A stretch of DNA of 64,000 bases from NCBI GenBank assembly GCA_020851975.1, contig JADZBS010000023.1, positions 33,294-97,293 on the forward strand. Direction: 5' to 3'. The DNA comes from Gammaproteobacteria bacterium (lineage in GTDB: Bacteria; Pseudomonadota; Gammaproteobacteria; Steroidobacterales; GCA-2729495). The position numbers and the translations under genes were made by a program. Below the pieces are notes generated by a model. It had not been told where the DNA came from and did not search any database. It saw only the letters and a program-made list of their open reading frames with translations. Below are positions 26,341 to 34,730 of the stretch, in pieces (positions within the stretch are counted from its first letter, which is position 1; each line of letters begins with the position of its first letter).

Positions 26341-27608
26341 TCGCGGCGAGCCGGGCCCGTGTAGAGCTGGCGCGGACGGCCGATGCGGCCTTCCGGATCC
26401 GTGATCATCTCGCGCCAGTGCGCGCACCAGCCGACCGCGCGGCCAATGGCGAACATGACCGTGAACATCGACGTCGGAATGCCGAGCGCCTTGTAGATGA
26501 TGCCCGAGTAGAAGTCGACGTTCGGGTACAGCTTCTTCTCGATGAAATACGGGTCCTGCAGCGCGATCTCTTCAAGCCGCATGGCCACATCGAGCAGCGG
26601 GTCGGCCTTGCCGAGCTGCCGGAGCACCTTGTGGGTCATCGTCCGGATGATCTTGGCCCGAGGATCGTAGTTCTTGTAGACGCGGTGACCGAAGCCCATC
26701 AGGCGGAAGTTGTCGTTCTTGTCCTTGGCGCGGGCAATGAACTGCGGGATGCGATCGACGGAACCGATCTGCTGCAGCATCTCCAGCACCGCTTCGTTCG
26801 CACCGCCGTGCGCCGGGCCCCAGAGCGCGGCAATGCCGGCCGCGATGGCCGAGTACGGATTGGCCTGCGAACTGCCGGCGAGCCGCACGGTCGACGTGCT
26901 GCAGTTCTGCTCGTGGTCCGCGTGCAGGATGAACAGCAGGTCGAGCGCCTGGGCGGCCACCGGATCGATCTCGAAGTCCTCCGCCGGGACGGCGAAGAAC
27001 ATGTGCAGCAGGTTCGAACAGTAGTCGAGGTCGTTGCGCGGATAGGTGAACGGCTGGCCGACGGTGTGCTTGTAGGCGGCGGCCGCAATCGTCGGCAGCT
27101 TGGCGATGATGCGGTGCGCGAAGATGTCGCGGTGACGCGGGTTCAGGATGTCGGTGGTGTCGTGGTAGAACGCCGACATCGAGCCGACCACGCCCGCCAC
27201 CATGGCCATCGGGTGCGCGTCGTAGTGAAAGCCGTTGAACAGGCGCAGGATGGTCTCGTTGATCATCGTGTGCGTCGTCACGGTGTGCGTGAATTCCTCC
27301 AGCTGCGAGGCGGTGGGCAGGTCGCCATGCAGCAGCAGGTAGCACACCTCCATGAAGGAGCTCTTCTCGGCGAGCTGCTCCACGGGGTAGCCGCGGTACA
27401 TCAGGATGCCCTGGTCACCGTCGATGTAGGTGATCCTGCTCTCGCAGGAGGCCGTTGAGCCGAAGCCCGGGTCGTAGGTGAACAGACCCTGCTCGGTGTA
27501 CAGCGAGCGGATGTCGATGACGTCGGGACCGACGCTGCCGGGACGAGCCTTGAGCTCGATCTTCTTGCCCGACTCGGGATCCAACAGGATGTAAGACTTC
27601 GCGCTCAT
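26316..27608 (-). CDS. gltA: Citrate synthase (type II, hexameric, NADH-sensitive class)
   Basis: 430 residues, as in E. coli GltA. The N-terminal beta domain ([20 protein letters not shown]) is characteristic of the gram-negative allosteric type. Conserved regions include the FTYDPGF/STASCES start, the catalytic His region [26 protein letters not shown] and the [13 protein letters not shown] segment. It condenses oxaloacetate with acetyl-CoA at the entry to the TCA cycle. It is monocistronic, with a near-consensus promoter upstream, and its 3' end overlaps the convergent neighbour. Confidence 0.97.
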   Translation of the reverse strand: MSAKSYILLDPESGKKIELKARPGSVGPDVIDIRSLYTEQGLFTYDPGFGSTASCESRITYIDGDQGILMYRGYPVEQLAEKSSFMEVCYLLLHGDLPTASQLEEFTHTVTTHTMINETILRLFNGFHYDAHPMAMVAGVVGSMSAFYHDTTDILNPRHRDIFAHRIIAKLPTIAAAAYKHTVGQPFTYPRNDLDYCSNLLHMFFAVPAEDFEIDPVAAQALDLLFILHADHEQNCSTSTVRLAGSSQANPYSAIAAGIAALWGPAHGGANEAVLEMLQQIGSVDRIPQFIARAKDKNDNFRLMGFGHRVYKNYDPRAKIIRTMTHKVLRQLGKADPLLDVAMRLEEIALQDPYFIEKKLYPNVDFYSGIIYKALGIPTSMFTVMFAIGRAVGWCAHWREMITDPEGRIGRPRQLYTGPARRDYVDVGGR

Positions 27609-27778
27609 GTGCCACCCGACTGCTGTGCTCTCATGGATTCACGCCGACCGACGACCCGCTCCCGGCGCGCCACGACCCTGCAACCTCGCCGGCGGGCGGG
27701 ATGCCCTGGATGCTATCGAGCGTGCTGGAAACCTGCCCGGGGCCCGCTGGCAATGGGTCACCGGAACCTGGGCGGCCC

Positions 27779-27807
27779 ATTATAGGAAAGCCCGCATGCA
27801 CTGACCA
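27779..27807 (-). promoter_or_regulatory. Probable sigma-70 promoter of gltA
   Basis: On the minus strand TGGTCA (complement of 27802-27807) is followed after 17 bases by a perfect TATAAT (complement of 27779-27784). Transcription would start about 160 bases before the gltA ATG, leaving a sizeable leader in which I see no known riboswitch. The rest of the 294-base gltA-rpmE gap holds nothing else I can support. Confidence 0.65.
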
Positions 27808-27902
27808 TGCAGCCGCGCACAAAAGCTGTGCAGGACCGCGCTGCCGCGCGGGCAGGCGCATCATCGTGACTGTGGCAGGCGCGGCGCGAGCGCGCCGATC
27901 GA

Positions 27903-28106
27903 TCAGGCGAGCTTGTACTTCTTGCGGAACTTGTCGACCCGACCGCCGGAGTCCACGAGCTTCTGCTTGCCGGTGTAGAACGGATGACAGGAGGAGCAGA
28001 CCTCGATGTGCAGGTCGGCCGTCAGCGTCGAGCGGGTGACGAACTCGTTGCCGCAGCTGCAGGTCACCTTGATCTCGTTGTACTGCGGGTGGATCTCGGG
28101 CTTCAT
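27903..28106 (-). CDS. rpmE: 50S ribosomal protein L31 (zinc-binding type)
   Basis: 67 residues. [20 protein letters not shown] begins the protein, and the zinc ligands appear as CSCG and later [10 protein letters not shown], so this is the 'C+' form that carries zinc. The ATG at 28106 matches homologues; the frame upstream is noise. It is probably a single-gene unit. Confidence 0.97.
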   Translation of the reverse strand: MKPEIHPQYNEIKVTCSCGNEFVTRSTLTADLHIEVCSSCHPFYTGKQKLVDSGGRVDKFRKKYKLA

Positions 28107-28200
28107 GGAGGTCACTCGGGCCTGCGCGGGCGTGAGCCGAAAAAGGGCGCAGAGAATAGCCATTGGCGCCCGGGACCGCAAGCCGGGACCCACCCGGCCG

Positions 28201-28414
28201 TTATCCACAAAAACTGTGGATAACTCTGTGGAGTGCCGCCGGCGCAGGGCAGCGCACGGCATCTGCAGCACCAAATCCGCCGGAATGGTCAAGAAATAGC
28301 CAAAGTCTGTTTGTTTTGATAAAACAAGTAATTACATGCTATTCCAGAGAACGGTACGCAGCAGTTCCTGCATATCGGCATGAAAATTACGGAAACGTCT
28401 CCCGCTGTGCATAA
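28201..28414. promoter_or_regulatory. Cluster of DnaA-box consensus sites in an AT-rich spacer
   Basis: Three exact TTATNCACA boxes occur within 214 bases: TTATCCACA (28201-28209), its inverted partner TGTGGATAA (28215-28223), and TGTGCATAA (28406-28414). A near-match TGTGGAG begins at 28227. Between them, from about 28285 to 28345, lies an AT-rich stretch (TGTTTGTTTTGATAAAACAA) unusual for this GC-rich window. No gene fits in the rpmE-rdgB gap. The site could be an origin element, a DnaA-titrating site or DnaA regulation of rpmE. Confidence 0.5.
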
Positions 28415-28423
28415 GGACGGTCA

Positions 28424-29047
28424 TCACGCACCGGCCTGGGGCAGGCTGGCCGCCTCGGCAGCCACGAGCAGATCGCGCAGGGCCCGCAGGGCACGGCCGC
28501 GGTGGCTGCGCTCATTCTTGGCGGCCGGTGCAAGTTCCGCCGCAGTCAGGCCGAGGCCCGTGTCTTCGAAGACCGGGTCGTAGCCGAAGCCGTTGATTCC
28601 TCTCGGGCTCGTGGTGATGCGGCCCTCCCAGACACCCTCGGCGAGGAGCGGCCGCGGATCGCCGGAGTGGCGAACGAAGGCGAGCACGCAACGAAACCGT
28701 GCCGCTCGCCGCTCGGCAGGCACGCCGGCCAGGTCGGCCAGCAACCGGTCGACGTTGTCGGCGTCACCGGCCGACTCGCCCGCAAAGCGGGCCGAGCGCA
28801 CGCCGGGTGCGCCATCGAGTGCATCGACTTCGAGTCCTGAATCGTCGGCAAGCGCCGGCAACCCGGTCGCCGCCGAAGCGTGCCGTGCCTTGAGCAGCGC
28901 GTTCTCGGCGAAGGTCGTGCCGGTTTCGGCCACCGGCGCCACGCCGCACTCCGATTGCAGCAGCACCTGCCAGCCCGGCCCCAGCAGGGCGCTGATCTCG
29001 CGGGCCTTGCCGCGATTGCCGGTGGCCAGGACGAGGCGCCGGGGCAT
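28424..29047 (-). CDS. rdgB: XTP/dITP pyrophosphatase (RdgB/HAM1)
   Basis: 207 residues. Family motifs: LATGNRGKAREISALL at the N-terminus (nucleotide binding), TFAENALLKARHA, ADDSGLEVDALDGAPG, and FGYDPVFE. It hydrolyses non-canonical purine nucleotides (XTP, dITP, ITP) to monophosphates, keeping them out of DNA and RNA. It is the last gene of a minus-strand operon with rph (3-base gap) and a PP2C gene. Confidence 0.96.
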   Translation of the reverse strand: MPRRLVLATGNRGKAREISALLGPGWQVLLQSECGVAPVAETGTTFAENALLKARHASAATGLPALADDSGLEVDALDGAPGVRSARFAGESAGDADNVDRLLADLAGVPAERRAARFRCVLAFVRHSGDPRPLLAEGVWEGRITTSPRGINGFGYDPVFEDTGLGLTAAELAPAAKNERSHRGRALRALRDLLVAAEAASLPQAGA

Positions 29048-29050
29048 GTC

Positions 29051-29788
29051 TCAGCGGCGCGTCGCGCGCCAGCCATCCAGCGCCTTGCGCTGGATCGCCA
29101 TGATGGCTGCGGTACCGGCACTCGCCAGCGCCAGCATCCGGTCCAGTTCCTCGCGGCGGAAGGCGTGGCCCTCGGCCGTGCCCTGCAGCTCGATGAAGGC
29201 GCCGGCATCGTTCATGACCACGTTCATGTCGGTCTCCGCCTGGCCGTCCTCGGCGTAGTCGAGGTCGAGCACCGGTGTACCGCGGAAGATGCCGACCGAT
29301 ACCGCCGCCACCTGGCCATGCAGCGGATGGCGCGAGAGCGTGCCGTCGCCAACGAGCGACTCCACCGCCAGCACCAGCGCCAGCCACGCCCCGGAGATCG
29401 CCGCGGTGCGGGTGCCGCCGTCCGCCTGCAACACGTCGCAGTCGAGCGTCACCGTGCGCTCGCCGAGCGCCTTGAGATCGGCGTTGGCGCGCAGGGACCG
29501 CCCGATCAGACGCTGGATTTCCTGCGTGCGCCCCGTCTGCCGTCCACGCGCCGCCTCGCGCGCCATGCGGGTGTGGGTCGCGCGCGGTAGCATGCCGTAC
29601 TCGGCGGTGATCCAGCCCTGGCCCTGGCCGCGCAGGAACGATGGCACGCCGGTCTCGACGCTGGCCGTGCACAGCACGCGCGTGGCGCCGAACTCGGCCA
29701 GCACCGAGCCCTCGGCATGCCGGGTGAAGCCCGGCTCGAAGCCGATGGCGCGCAGTTCATCGGGCCGACGCCCGCTCGGTCGTTCCAT
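29051..29788 (-). CDS. rph: Ribonuclease PH
   Basis: 245 residues, normal length. It shows [20 protein letters not shown], then [17 protein letters not shown] and [16 protein letters not shown], and a phosphate-binding region typical of RNase PH. It trims tRNA 3' ends using phosphate. Full length suggests an active enzyme, unlike the truncated E. coli K-12 allele. Six bases separate it from the PP2C gene upstream. Confidence 0.97.
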   Translation of the reverse strand: MERPSGRRPDELRAIGFEPGFTRHAEGSVLAEFGATRVLCTASVETGVPSFLRGQGQGWITAEYGMLPRATHTRMAREAARGRQTGRTQEIQRLIGRSLRANADLKALGERTVTLDCDVLQADGGTRTAAISGAWLALVLAVESLVGDGTLSRHPLHGQVAAVSVGIFRGTPVLDLDYAEDGQAETDMNVVMNDAGAFIELQGTAEGHAFRREELDRMLALASAGTAAIMAIQRKALDGWRATRR

Positions 29789-29794
29789 GGTCCG

Positions 29795-30541
29795 TCACCG
29801 TTGTCCGAGCCAGCGCAGGGTCGCGGCCGAGGTGTTGTCACTGTGCGGCCCGTTGTTGCGCACGGCGAGTTCGGCGAGGCGGCGCAGCCCCTGGTCGAGC
29901 GCCTCGCCGGCCGTGCCGAGACTCGCCACGTCGGCGTCTCCGAGGCCCGACCAGAACCCGTCCGTGCACACCAGCAGCACGTCGCCGGGCGCCAGGCGGC
30001 GTGCCCCGCCGACGCTCATCCCGGGCAGGGCGAAGTTGCCGCCCAGGCAGCACTCGACGAAATTGCGCATCGGGTGGTCGCTGATCTCCTCCTCGGTGAT
30101 CAGGCCCTCCTGCAGCAGCAGTTCGACGTGGCTGTGGTCACGGGTGCGATCGAGCACCTGGCGCTGGCGCAGGTGATAGATGCGGCTGTCGCCGACATGG
30201 GCGAAGAAGGCGATACCGTCCTGCACCAGGCACAGCGCGCAGGTGGCCCGCGGGCGGGCCTCCATGCGTACCTCGGCGCCGAGCTGCACCAGGTTGGCGT
30301 GGGCGCGACCGATCGTCAGGTGCAGGAACCCCTGCGGATCGAAGAGGGGCTGCGTCGCGCGGCGGAAGGCCTCGATCACGGTTTCCGTCGCCACGGCAGC
30401 CGCACGGGCGCCATCGGCATGCCCGCCCATGCCGTCCACGGCGACGAGCAACGCGGCGTTGGCGCTGCGGCCCACGGCGACGCGATCCTGATTCTCGTCG
30501 CGGTCGCCGATCAGGCTCAGCTCTGCAAACTCGACCTGCAA
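29795..30541 (-). CDS. PP2C-family serine/threonine phosphatase (PrpC/Stp-like)
   Basis: About 248 residues. PPM motifs are complete: GDRDENQDRV, VDGMGGHADGARAA, FAHVGDSRIYHLR, VLLVCTDGFWSG and DNTSAATLRW, providing the Asp ligands for two metal ions. The frame is open much further upstream, but conserved sequence begins at LQVEFAELSLIGDRDENQ. A TTG at 30541 with GGAG seven bases before it is the likely start. It is the first gene of the PP2C-rph-rdgB operon and is divergent from yicC. No partner kinase is encoded in the window. Confidence 0.88.
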   Translation of the reverse strand: MQVEFAELSLIGDRDENQDRVAVGRSANAALLVAVDGMGGHADGARAAAVATETVIEAFRRATQPLFDPQGFLHLTIGRAHANLVQLGAEVRMEARPRATCALCLVQDGIAFFAHVGDSRIYHLRQRQVLDRTRDHSHVELLLQEGLITEEEISDHPMRNFVECCLGGNFALPGMSVGGARRLAPGDVLLVCTDGFWSGLGDADVASLGTAGEALDQGLRRLAELAVRNNGPHSDNTSAATLRWLGQR

Positions 30542-30583
30542 GGGGTGGCTCCGTGGGAGGGGCAGTCTGTTCTTCTGGGGTCC

Positions 30584-30599
30584 CTCTAGCCTGCTAGAG
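30584..30599. promoter_or_regulatory. Palindrome in the PP2C/yicC divergent spacer
   Basis: CTCTAGC (30584-30590) and GCTAGAG (30593-30599) form a 7-bp inverted repeat separated by two bases, about 43 bases before the PP2C start and 55 before yicC. A symmetric site in a short divergent promoter region is a candidate operator; nothing else supports this. Confidence 0.3.
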
Positions 30600-30653
30600 T
30601 GTAAGCTGCGTGGCCATGCCCCGCATCTCAGTTTGTCGCCAGGGCCAGAATTC

Positions 30654-31523
30654 ATGATCAGGAGCATGACCGGCTTCGCGCGCAGCGAAACCGACACCCC
30701 GCAGGGACAGTTGCTCTGGGAGCTGCGCTCGGTCAACCACCGCTACCTCGAGGCCCAGTTGCGTCTCCCGGAAGGCTTCCGCGCCGTGGAGGCCGACGCC
30801 CGCGCGCTGCTCGCGCGCGGCATCCGCCGGGGCAAGGTCGACGCCGGGCTCACCCTGCGCACGCGCGCCGAACGCCAGCTCCACGCCACGCTCAACCCGG
30901 AACTCGCCCGCGAGCTGATCGGCCACGCCCGCACGCTCGCCGCGGCGATCGGCGAGAGCGCACCGCTCGACCCCGTCGACATCCTGCGCTGGCCCGGCGT
31001 ACTGCAGGAACAGGAAACCCGGCTCGACGCCCTGCACCCGCTGGCGCTCGAGGGGCTCGAACGGGCCGTCGCCGAACTCGCCGCCAGCCGCAGCCGGGAG
31101 GGCGAGCGCATCCACGACATGCTCGAAGCGCGTTGCGCCGAGATCCTCGTCCGGGTCGAGGCCGTGCGCGAACGGCTGCCGCGCGTACTGCAGGCCATCC
31201 GCGAGAAGCTCACCGAGCGTGTGCGCAGCCTCGTCGCCACCGTCGATGCCGACCGGCTGGAGCAGGAGCTGGTGCTGGTTGCGCAGAAGATCGACGTCGC
31301 CGAGGAACTCGATCGCCTGCAGGGGCACGTCGCCGAGTTCCGCAGCGCCATGCGCCGCACCGAGGAAGCCGCCGGCCGGCGCCTGGACTTCCTGCTGCAG
31401 GAATTCAACCGCGAGGCCAACACGCTCGCCTCGAAGTCGGCCGACGCCGAGACCACGCGCCAGGCCGTGGACATCAAGGTGCTGATCGAGCAGATGCGCG
31501 AGCAGGTGCAGAACGTGGAGTGA
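30654..31523 (+). CDS. yicC: YicC family endoribonuclease
   Basis: 289 residues. It starts MIRSMTGFARSE, the hallmark N-terminus, followed by WELRSVNHRYLE. The C-terminal DUF1732-type region contains DRLQGHVAEFRSAM, GRRLDFLLQEFNREANTLASK and the end VLIEQMREQVQNVE. YicC proteins are stress-related endoribonucleases with roles in small-RNA turnover in E. coli. It is divergent from the rph operon, as in enterics. In many gammaproteobacteria gmk follows directly; here about 3.2 kb of other genes intervenes. Confidence 0.95.
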   Translation: MIRSMTGFARSETDTPQGQLLWELRSVNHRYLEAQLRLPEGFRAVEADARALLARGIRRGKVDAGLTLRTRAERQLHATLNPELARELIGHARTLAAAIGESAPLDPVDILRWPGVLQEQETRLDALHPLALEGLERAVAELAASRSREGERIHDMLEARCAEILVRVEAVRERLPRVLQAIREKLTERVRSLVATVDADRLEQELVLVAQKIDVAEELDRLQGHVAEFRSAMRRTEEAAGRRLDFLLQEFNREANTLASKSADAETTRQAVDIKVLIEQMREQVQNVE

Positions 31524-31641
31524 GATTCGGGCAAGGATCGGGATCGTCTTCCCCGATGCCCGTTCCGTGACGCATCACGCCGGGCGCCGGCTCACGCAGC
31601 CATCCTGACGAGGCGGCCTCCCGGCAAAGACGCCCGGACAG

Positions 31642-32358
31642 TCAGCGCGAGGTCGATCGAAAACTTCGAAACTTCGACCCGGCACCGTTGAAGAAAGCGG
31701 TGGCGATGGCGGTCAGCATCAACCACACGGCGGGCGGGGCGGGGACTGCGGCGAGAGAGTCGAGCGGGGCCCCGAAGCCGTCGAAGATCTCGTTGCCATT
31801 GACGTTCCGAAAGGACCGGTAGCCGAGGCCGACGGCCTGGAAGTCCGCGATGTCCGGCAGGGTCGTTGGCGCCGAGAGGTCCGGCAGTCCGCCGAGTGCG
31901 CCGTAGAAGAAGAAGTTGATCGCCCAGCGACGGCCCTGGCCACCGGTGGCACCGCCGGCCGTGATGCTGTAGCCGTCGGCGAATCCCGGAATGCCGAGCA
32001 CGCCCGGGGTATCGAGCGTGGTGACGAGGACGCTCGCCGGATCGCCGGGAGCTGTCTGCAGCGTCACGCCGTTGAGGGTGAAGCTCGAGGCCGTGATGCC
32101 GCCCGTGTACCTGACGACATCCGGGGCGATGAACTGCTGCGGCCCGACGGTATCCGCATCGAACACGATGCTGAACGTCAGGGTGTCGCCCACCGTCGGC
32201 TGGGTGCCGAGAAAGTCGGCGAGGAATCCGTTGTCGGCCTGCATGACGCCGACCGTTGCCTGGCCAGCGAACTGGACGGGAACGGCCTGGCCCGAGGATA
32301 GCGGCGCCAGCAGGCCGAGACAGATGGGCACGAGGAATCGGGATTTTCCGTTTGACAT
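31642..32358 (-). CDS. PEP-CTERM-type exported protein with a repeat-derived C-terminal tail
   Basis: 238 residues. A signal peptide (FLVPICLGLLAPLSSGQA) precedes a beta-rich domain of about 180 residues of the kind common in PEP-CTERM proteins, with no catalytic motif seen. The sorting signal is VPAPPAVWLMLTAIATAF, a VPxPxxxWL variant plus a membrane segment. It is followed by NGAGSKFRSFRSTSR, where a short Arg-rich end is expected. The bases for GSKFRSFRSTSR are a half-copy of the repeat found at 33472 and 34617, so the native tail appears to have been replaced. The substitute is still basic, so sorting may survive. No exosortase gene lies in the window. Confidence 0.8.
   Translation of the reverse strand: MSNGKSRFLVPICLGLLAPLSSGQAVPVQFAGQATVGVMQADNGFLADFLGTQPTVGDTLTFSIVFDADTVGPQQFIAPDVVRYTGGITASSFTLNGVTLQTAPGDPASVLVTTLDTPGVLGIPGFADGYSITAGGATGGQGRRWAINFFFYGALGGLPDLSAPTTLPDIADFQAVGLGYRSFRNVNGNEIFDGFGAPLDSLAAVPAPPAVWLMLTAIATAFFNGAGSKFRSFRSTSR
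31659..31686. repeat. Half-copy of repeat family B inside the PEP-CTERM gene
   Basis: One 28-base arm (GAAAACTTCGAAACTTCGAC followed by CCGGCACC) matches the right arms of the elements at 33472-33568 and 34617-34705 exactly. The other arm and the loop are absent. It lies within the last codons of the PEP-CTERM gene, 14 bases in from the end of its stop codon. Confidence 0.85.
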
Positions 32359-32494
32359 AAGCCCTCGCCTTTTTCAGCGTCTTCTTGTTGCGCGGGCGGA
32401 CAGCTGAATCAGACAACCGAACGCCCTGCCTGTCAAGGTGGGCGAGACCGGGGCCATCGGCTTCGTACCTCGACTGGAGGAGGTTGGCGCCGGC

Positions 32495-32689
32495 TCACTC
32501 CGGCGGGGGCATCATCGCCCACAGCACCAGGTAGATGACGATGCCCGGCACGAACACGCTGGCTGCCGACGTGAGCACGTAGAAGATCCGGACGAAGTTC
32601 GGTTCCACGCCGTAGTAGTCGGCGAGGCCTGCGCAGACGCCGCTCACGATGCGGTTTCGCGACCGGCGCCAGGTTCGTTTCTCGCTCAT
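32495..32689 (-). CDS. PspC domain small membrane protein
   Basis: 64 residues. The sequence KRTWRRSRNRIVSGVCAGLA followed by DYYGVEPNFVRI is the classical PspC N-terminal motif, then one membrane segment (IFYVLTSAASVFVPGIVIYL) and the end WAMMPPPE. PspC-domain proteins take part in phage-shock or envelope-stress sensing, but stand-alone short versions such as this have no assigned role. The start ATG at 32689 begins MSEKRTW. It is divergent from the nitroreductase gene, with 91 bases between. Confidence 0.9.
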   Translation of the reverse strand: MSEKRTWRRSRNRIVSGVCAGLADYYGVEPNFVRIFYVLTSAASVFVPGIVIYLVLWAMMPPPE

Positions 32690-32780
32690 GCGGGTCAGTG
32701 TAGCCGAGAACGGACGCTGGCCGGCGCATACTTCCGGCCACGCAACCACGAAAACATTGGCCCGGGGAAACGATACCGCC

Positions 32781-33461
32781 ATGAACGTCACCGAAGCGAT
32801 GACGAGCCGCCGCTCGATCCGCGACTTCCTGCCGCGACCGGTACCGGGCGAGACGATCCGCCAGGTTCTGGCGACTGCGGCGCGGGCGCCGTCAGGCGGC
32901 AACGTACAGCCGTGGCACGTCGATGTGGTGGCCGGCGAGCGCATGGCCGAACTGAAAGCCCTGATGACACGTCGGCTGATGGAGGTGGCCGCAGGCGAGC
33001 CCGCCGAGGCCAAGGACTACGACATCTATCCGCCGCACCTGATCGCCCCGCACCGGGACTGGCGCTACAAGATCGGCGAGGACATGTACGCCAGGCTCGG
33101 CATTCCACGGGAGGACAAGCCGGCGCGGCTGCGCTGGCTGGCGCGCACCTACCAGTTCTTCGGCGCGCCGATGAGCCTGTTCTGCAGTGTCGACCGCAGC
33201 ATGGGCCGGCCGCAGTGGAGCGATCTCGGCATGTTCCTGCAATCGGTGATGCTCTTGCTGCGCGAGCAGGGGCTCGACAGTTGCGCGCAGGAAGCCTGGT
33301 CGGTCTATCCGAAGACCGTGGGCGATTTCCTGGGCCTGCCGCCCGGGCGCCTGCTCTTCTGCGGCATGGCGATCGGCTGGCGCAACCCGGAGCATCCGGT
33401 CAACGAGCTGGTGTCCTATCGCGCGCCGCTCGAGGCGTTCGCCCGATTCCACGGCTGTTGA
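32781..33461 (+). CDS. Nitroreductase family FMN-dependent oxidoreductase
   Basis: 226 residues. The N-terminal FMN motif TSRRSIRDFLPRPVP and APSGGNVQPWHVDVV are characteristic; the C-terminal half shows GMAIGWRNPEHPVN, typical of the PnbA/NfsB-like branch. It should be a flavin dimer reducing nitro compounds or quinones with NAD(P)H; the substrate is unknown. It is the only plus-strand gene in the block inserted between yicC and gmk. It converges with the LLM gene, with repeat B filling the gap. Confidence 0.9.
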   Translation: MNVTEAMTSRRSIRDFLPRPVPGETIRQVLATAARAPSGGNVQPWHVDVVAGERMAELKALMTRRLMEVAAGEPAEAKDYDIYPPHLIAPHRDWRYKIGEDMYARLGIPREDKPARLRWLARTYQFFGAPMSLFCSVDRSMGRPQWSDLGMFLQSVMLLLREQGLDSCAQEAWSVYPKTVGDFLGLPPGRLLFCGMAIGWRNPEHPVNELVSYRAPLEAFARFHGC

Positions 33462-33471
33462 CGGGTGCCGA

Positions 33472-33568
33472 GGCCGGGTGCCGGGTCGAAGTTTCGAAGT
33501 TTTCGGAGGTGACCGCACCCGTTGTCTCCGGGCGGGAAAACTTCGAAACTTCGACCCGGCACCCGGCC
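33472..33568. repeat. Inverted-repeat element, family B, complete copy 1
   Basis: Two perfectly complementary 33-base arms (33472-33504 and 33536-33568; core GGTGCCGGGTCGAAGTTTCG) flank a 31-base centre. The element fills almost the whole convergent gap between the nitroreductase and LLM genes and would form a very stable hairpin in either transcript. Its centre matches, in reverse complement, the centre of the copy at 34617 (about 24 of 31 positions), so it is a genuine family and not two chance palindromes. Confidence 0.9.
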
Positions 33569-33578
33569 TTGCACGGCC

Positions 33579-34589
33579 TTACGCCACCTTCGGCAACACG
33601 CGCTCGCCGATGAGGCGGATCGCCTCGGCAGGATCGTCGTGCAGCCGGACGCACAGTTCGTTGACGCCGGCGTCGCGGAACGCGAGCAGCTCGGGGATGC
33701 GCCGATCGATATCGTCCACCGTGCCGGTGATGGTGAAGTGATCGAGGCACTTCTGGACCACCGCCTCGGGCACACCCTCGATGACGCCGGTGCGCTCGCG
33801 ATAGGCCTTGAAGAAGGCCTTCTTGTTGTCGATGACCACGGCGCATTCCTCGGGCGTCAGGAAGGACTCCAGGTACCAAGGGTCCAGCAGCCCGCGAAGC
33901 AGCAGTTCCCGGCGCGCTTCCCGCAGCGCCGTCTCCCGGTCTGCCTTGACGTGCCAGGCCCAGATGTTGCTGATGCGGTAGTCCGCGATCGCCCTGTCCT
34001 TCGCGGCAACCGCATCGCGGGTGATCTGCACGGTCTCGCGGATTCGCGCATGCGGCATGTCGCTGTACATCACGCCATCGGCCGCGGCTACGGTACCCCG
34101 GATCATCTGCGGGCGGTTGGCGCCGACGTAGACGAGCGGCGGGGTATCGAGTTTGAACGGCATCTTGTAGCCGTAGACCTTGTAGAGCTCCCCCTGGTAG
34201 CTGAACGCCTTGCCGGCAGCGGCACTGCGCACCAGCTCCACCGCCTCGCGTACCGCCCGGACTCGTCGCGACGTGTCGAGCGCGAGCCGGACCGGCCACT
34301 CGCCGCCGCCGCCGATCACCAGCCCCAGACGGCCCTTGCCGTACTCCTGCAACGTCATCAACGCGGCAGCAATGCGTACGGGGTGCATCTCCCAGGGGCT
34401 GATGACGCAGATGCCGAGCCCCACCCGGCTGGTGGCCTGCATCGCCGGGACCAGCGAGAGGAACGGATCGCGGGAATTGACGTAGGTCTGCAGCCACATC
34501 CGCTGGATGCCCTGCTGCTCGCACAGCCTGGCAAGATCGGCCAGCTGGGCCGGTGTCTGATCCGGTTCGAGAAGGACGTCGACGCGCAT
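33579..34589 (-). CDS. LLM-class (luciferase-like) flavin or F420-dependent oxidoreductase
   Basis: 336 residues with a bacterial-luciferase-like TIM barrel: MRVDVLLEPDQTPAQLADLA at the start, WEMHPVRIAAALMTLQEYGKGR, LGLVIGGGGEW, then PPLVYVGANRPQMIRG and a final substrate-cap region. This pattern is closest to F420-dependent LLM enzymes, but FMN-dependent members cannot be excluded. ATG at 34589 with GGAGT six bases before it is clearly the start; the frame continues open antisense through gmk. It is bracketed on both sides by family B repeats. No F420 biosynthesis gene lies in the window. Confidence 0.85.
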   Translation of the reverse strand: MRVDVLLEPDQTPAQLADLARLCEQQGIQRMWLQTYVNSRDPFLSLVPAMQATSRVGLGICVISPWEMHPVRIAAALMTLQEYGKGRLGLVIGGGGEWPVRLALDTSRRVRAVREAVELVRSAAAGKAFSYQGELYKVYGYKMPFKLDTPPLVYVGANRPQMIRGTVAAADGVMYSDMPHARIRETVQITRDAVAAKDRAIADYRISNIWAWHVKADRETALREARRELLLRGLLDPWYLESFLTPEECAVVIDNKKAFFKAYRERTGVIEGVPEAVVQKCLDHFTITGTVDDIDRRIPELLAFRDAGVNELCVRLHDDPAEAIRLIGERVLPKVA

Positions 34590-34616
34590 CGCAGGACTCC
34601 TGACCGCTGACCGCAG

Positions 34617-34705
34617 CGGTGCCGGGTCGAAGTTTCGAAGTTTTCCCGTCCGGCGACAACTGGCGGGGTCAATTCCGAAAACTTCGAAACTTCGACCCGG
34701 CACCG
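34617..34705. repeat. Inverted-repeat element, family B, complete copy 2
   Basis: Perfect 29-base arms (34617-34645 and 34677-34705) flank a 31-base centre. The copy is in the opposite orientation to that at 33472, judged by the homologous centres. It occupies most of the 141-base divergent spacer between the LLM gene and gmk, so promoters for both must overlap it or lie at its edges. Confidence 0.9.
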
Positions 34706-34730
34706 GATGGAGGCGGCTACACTCTCGTCG

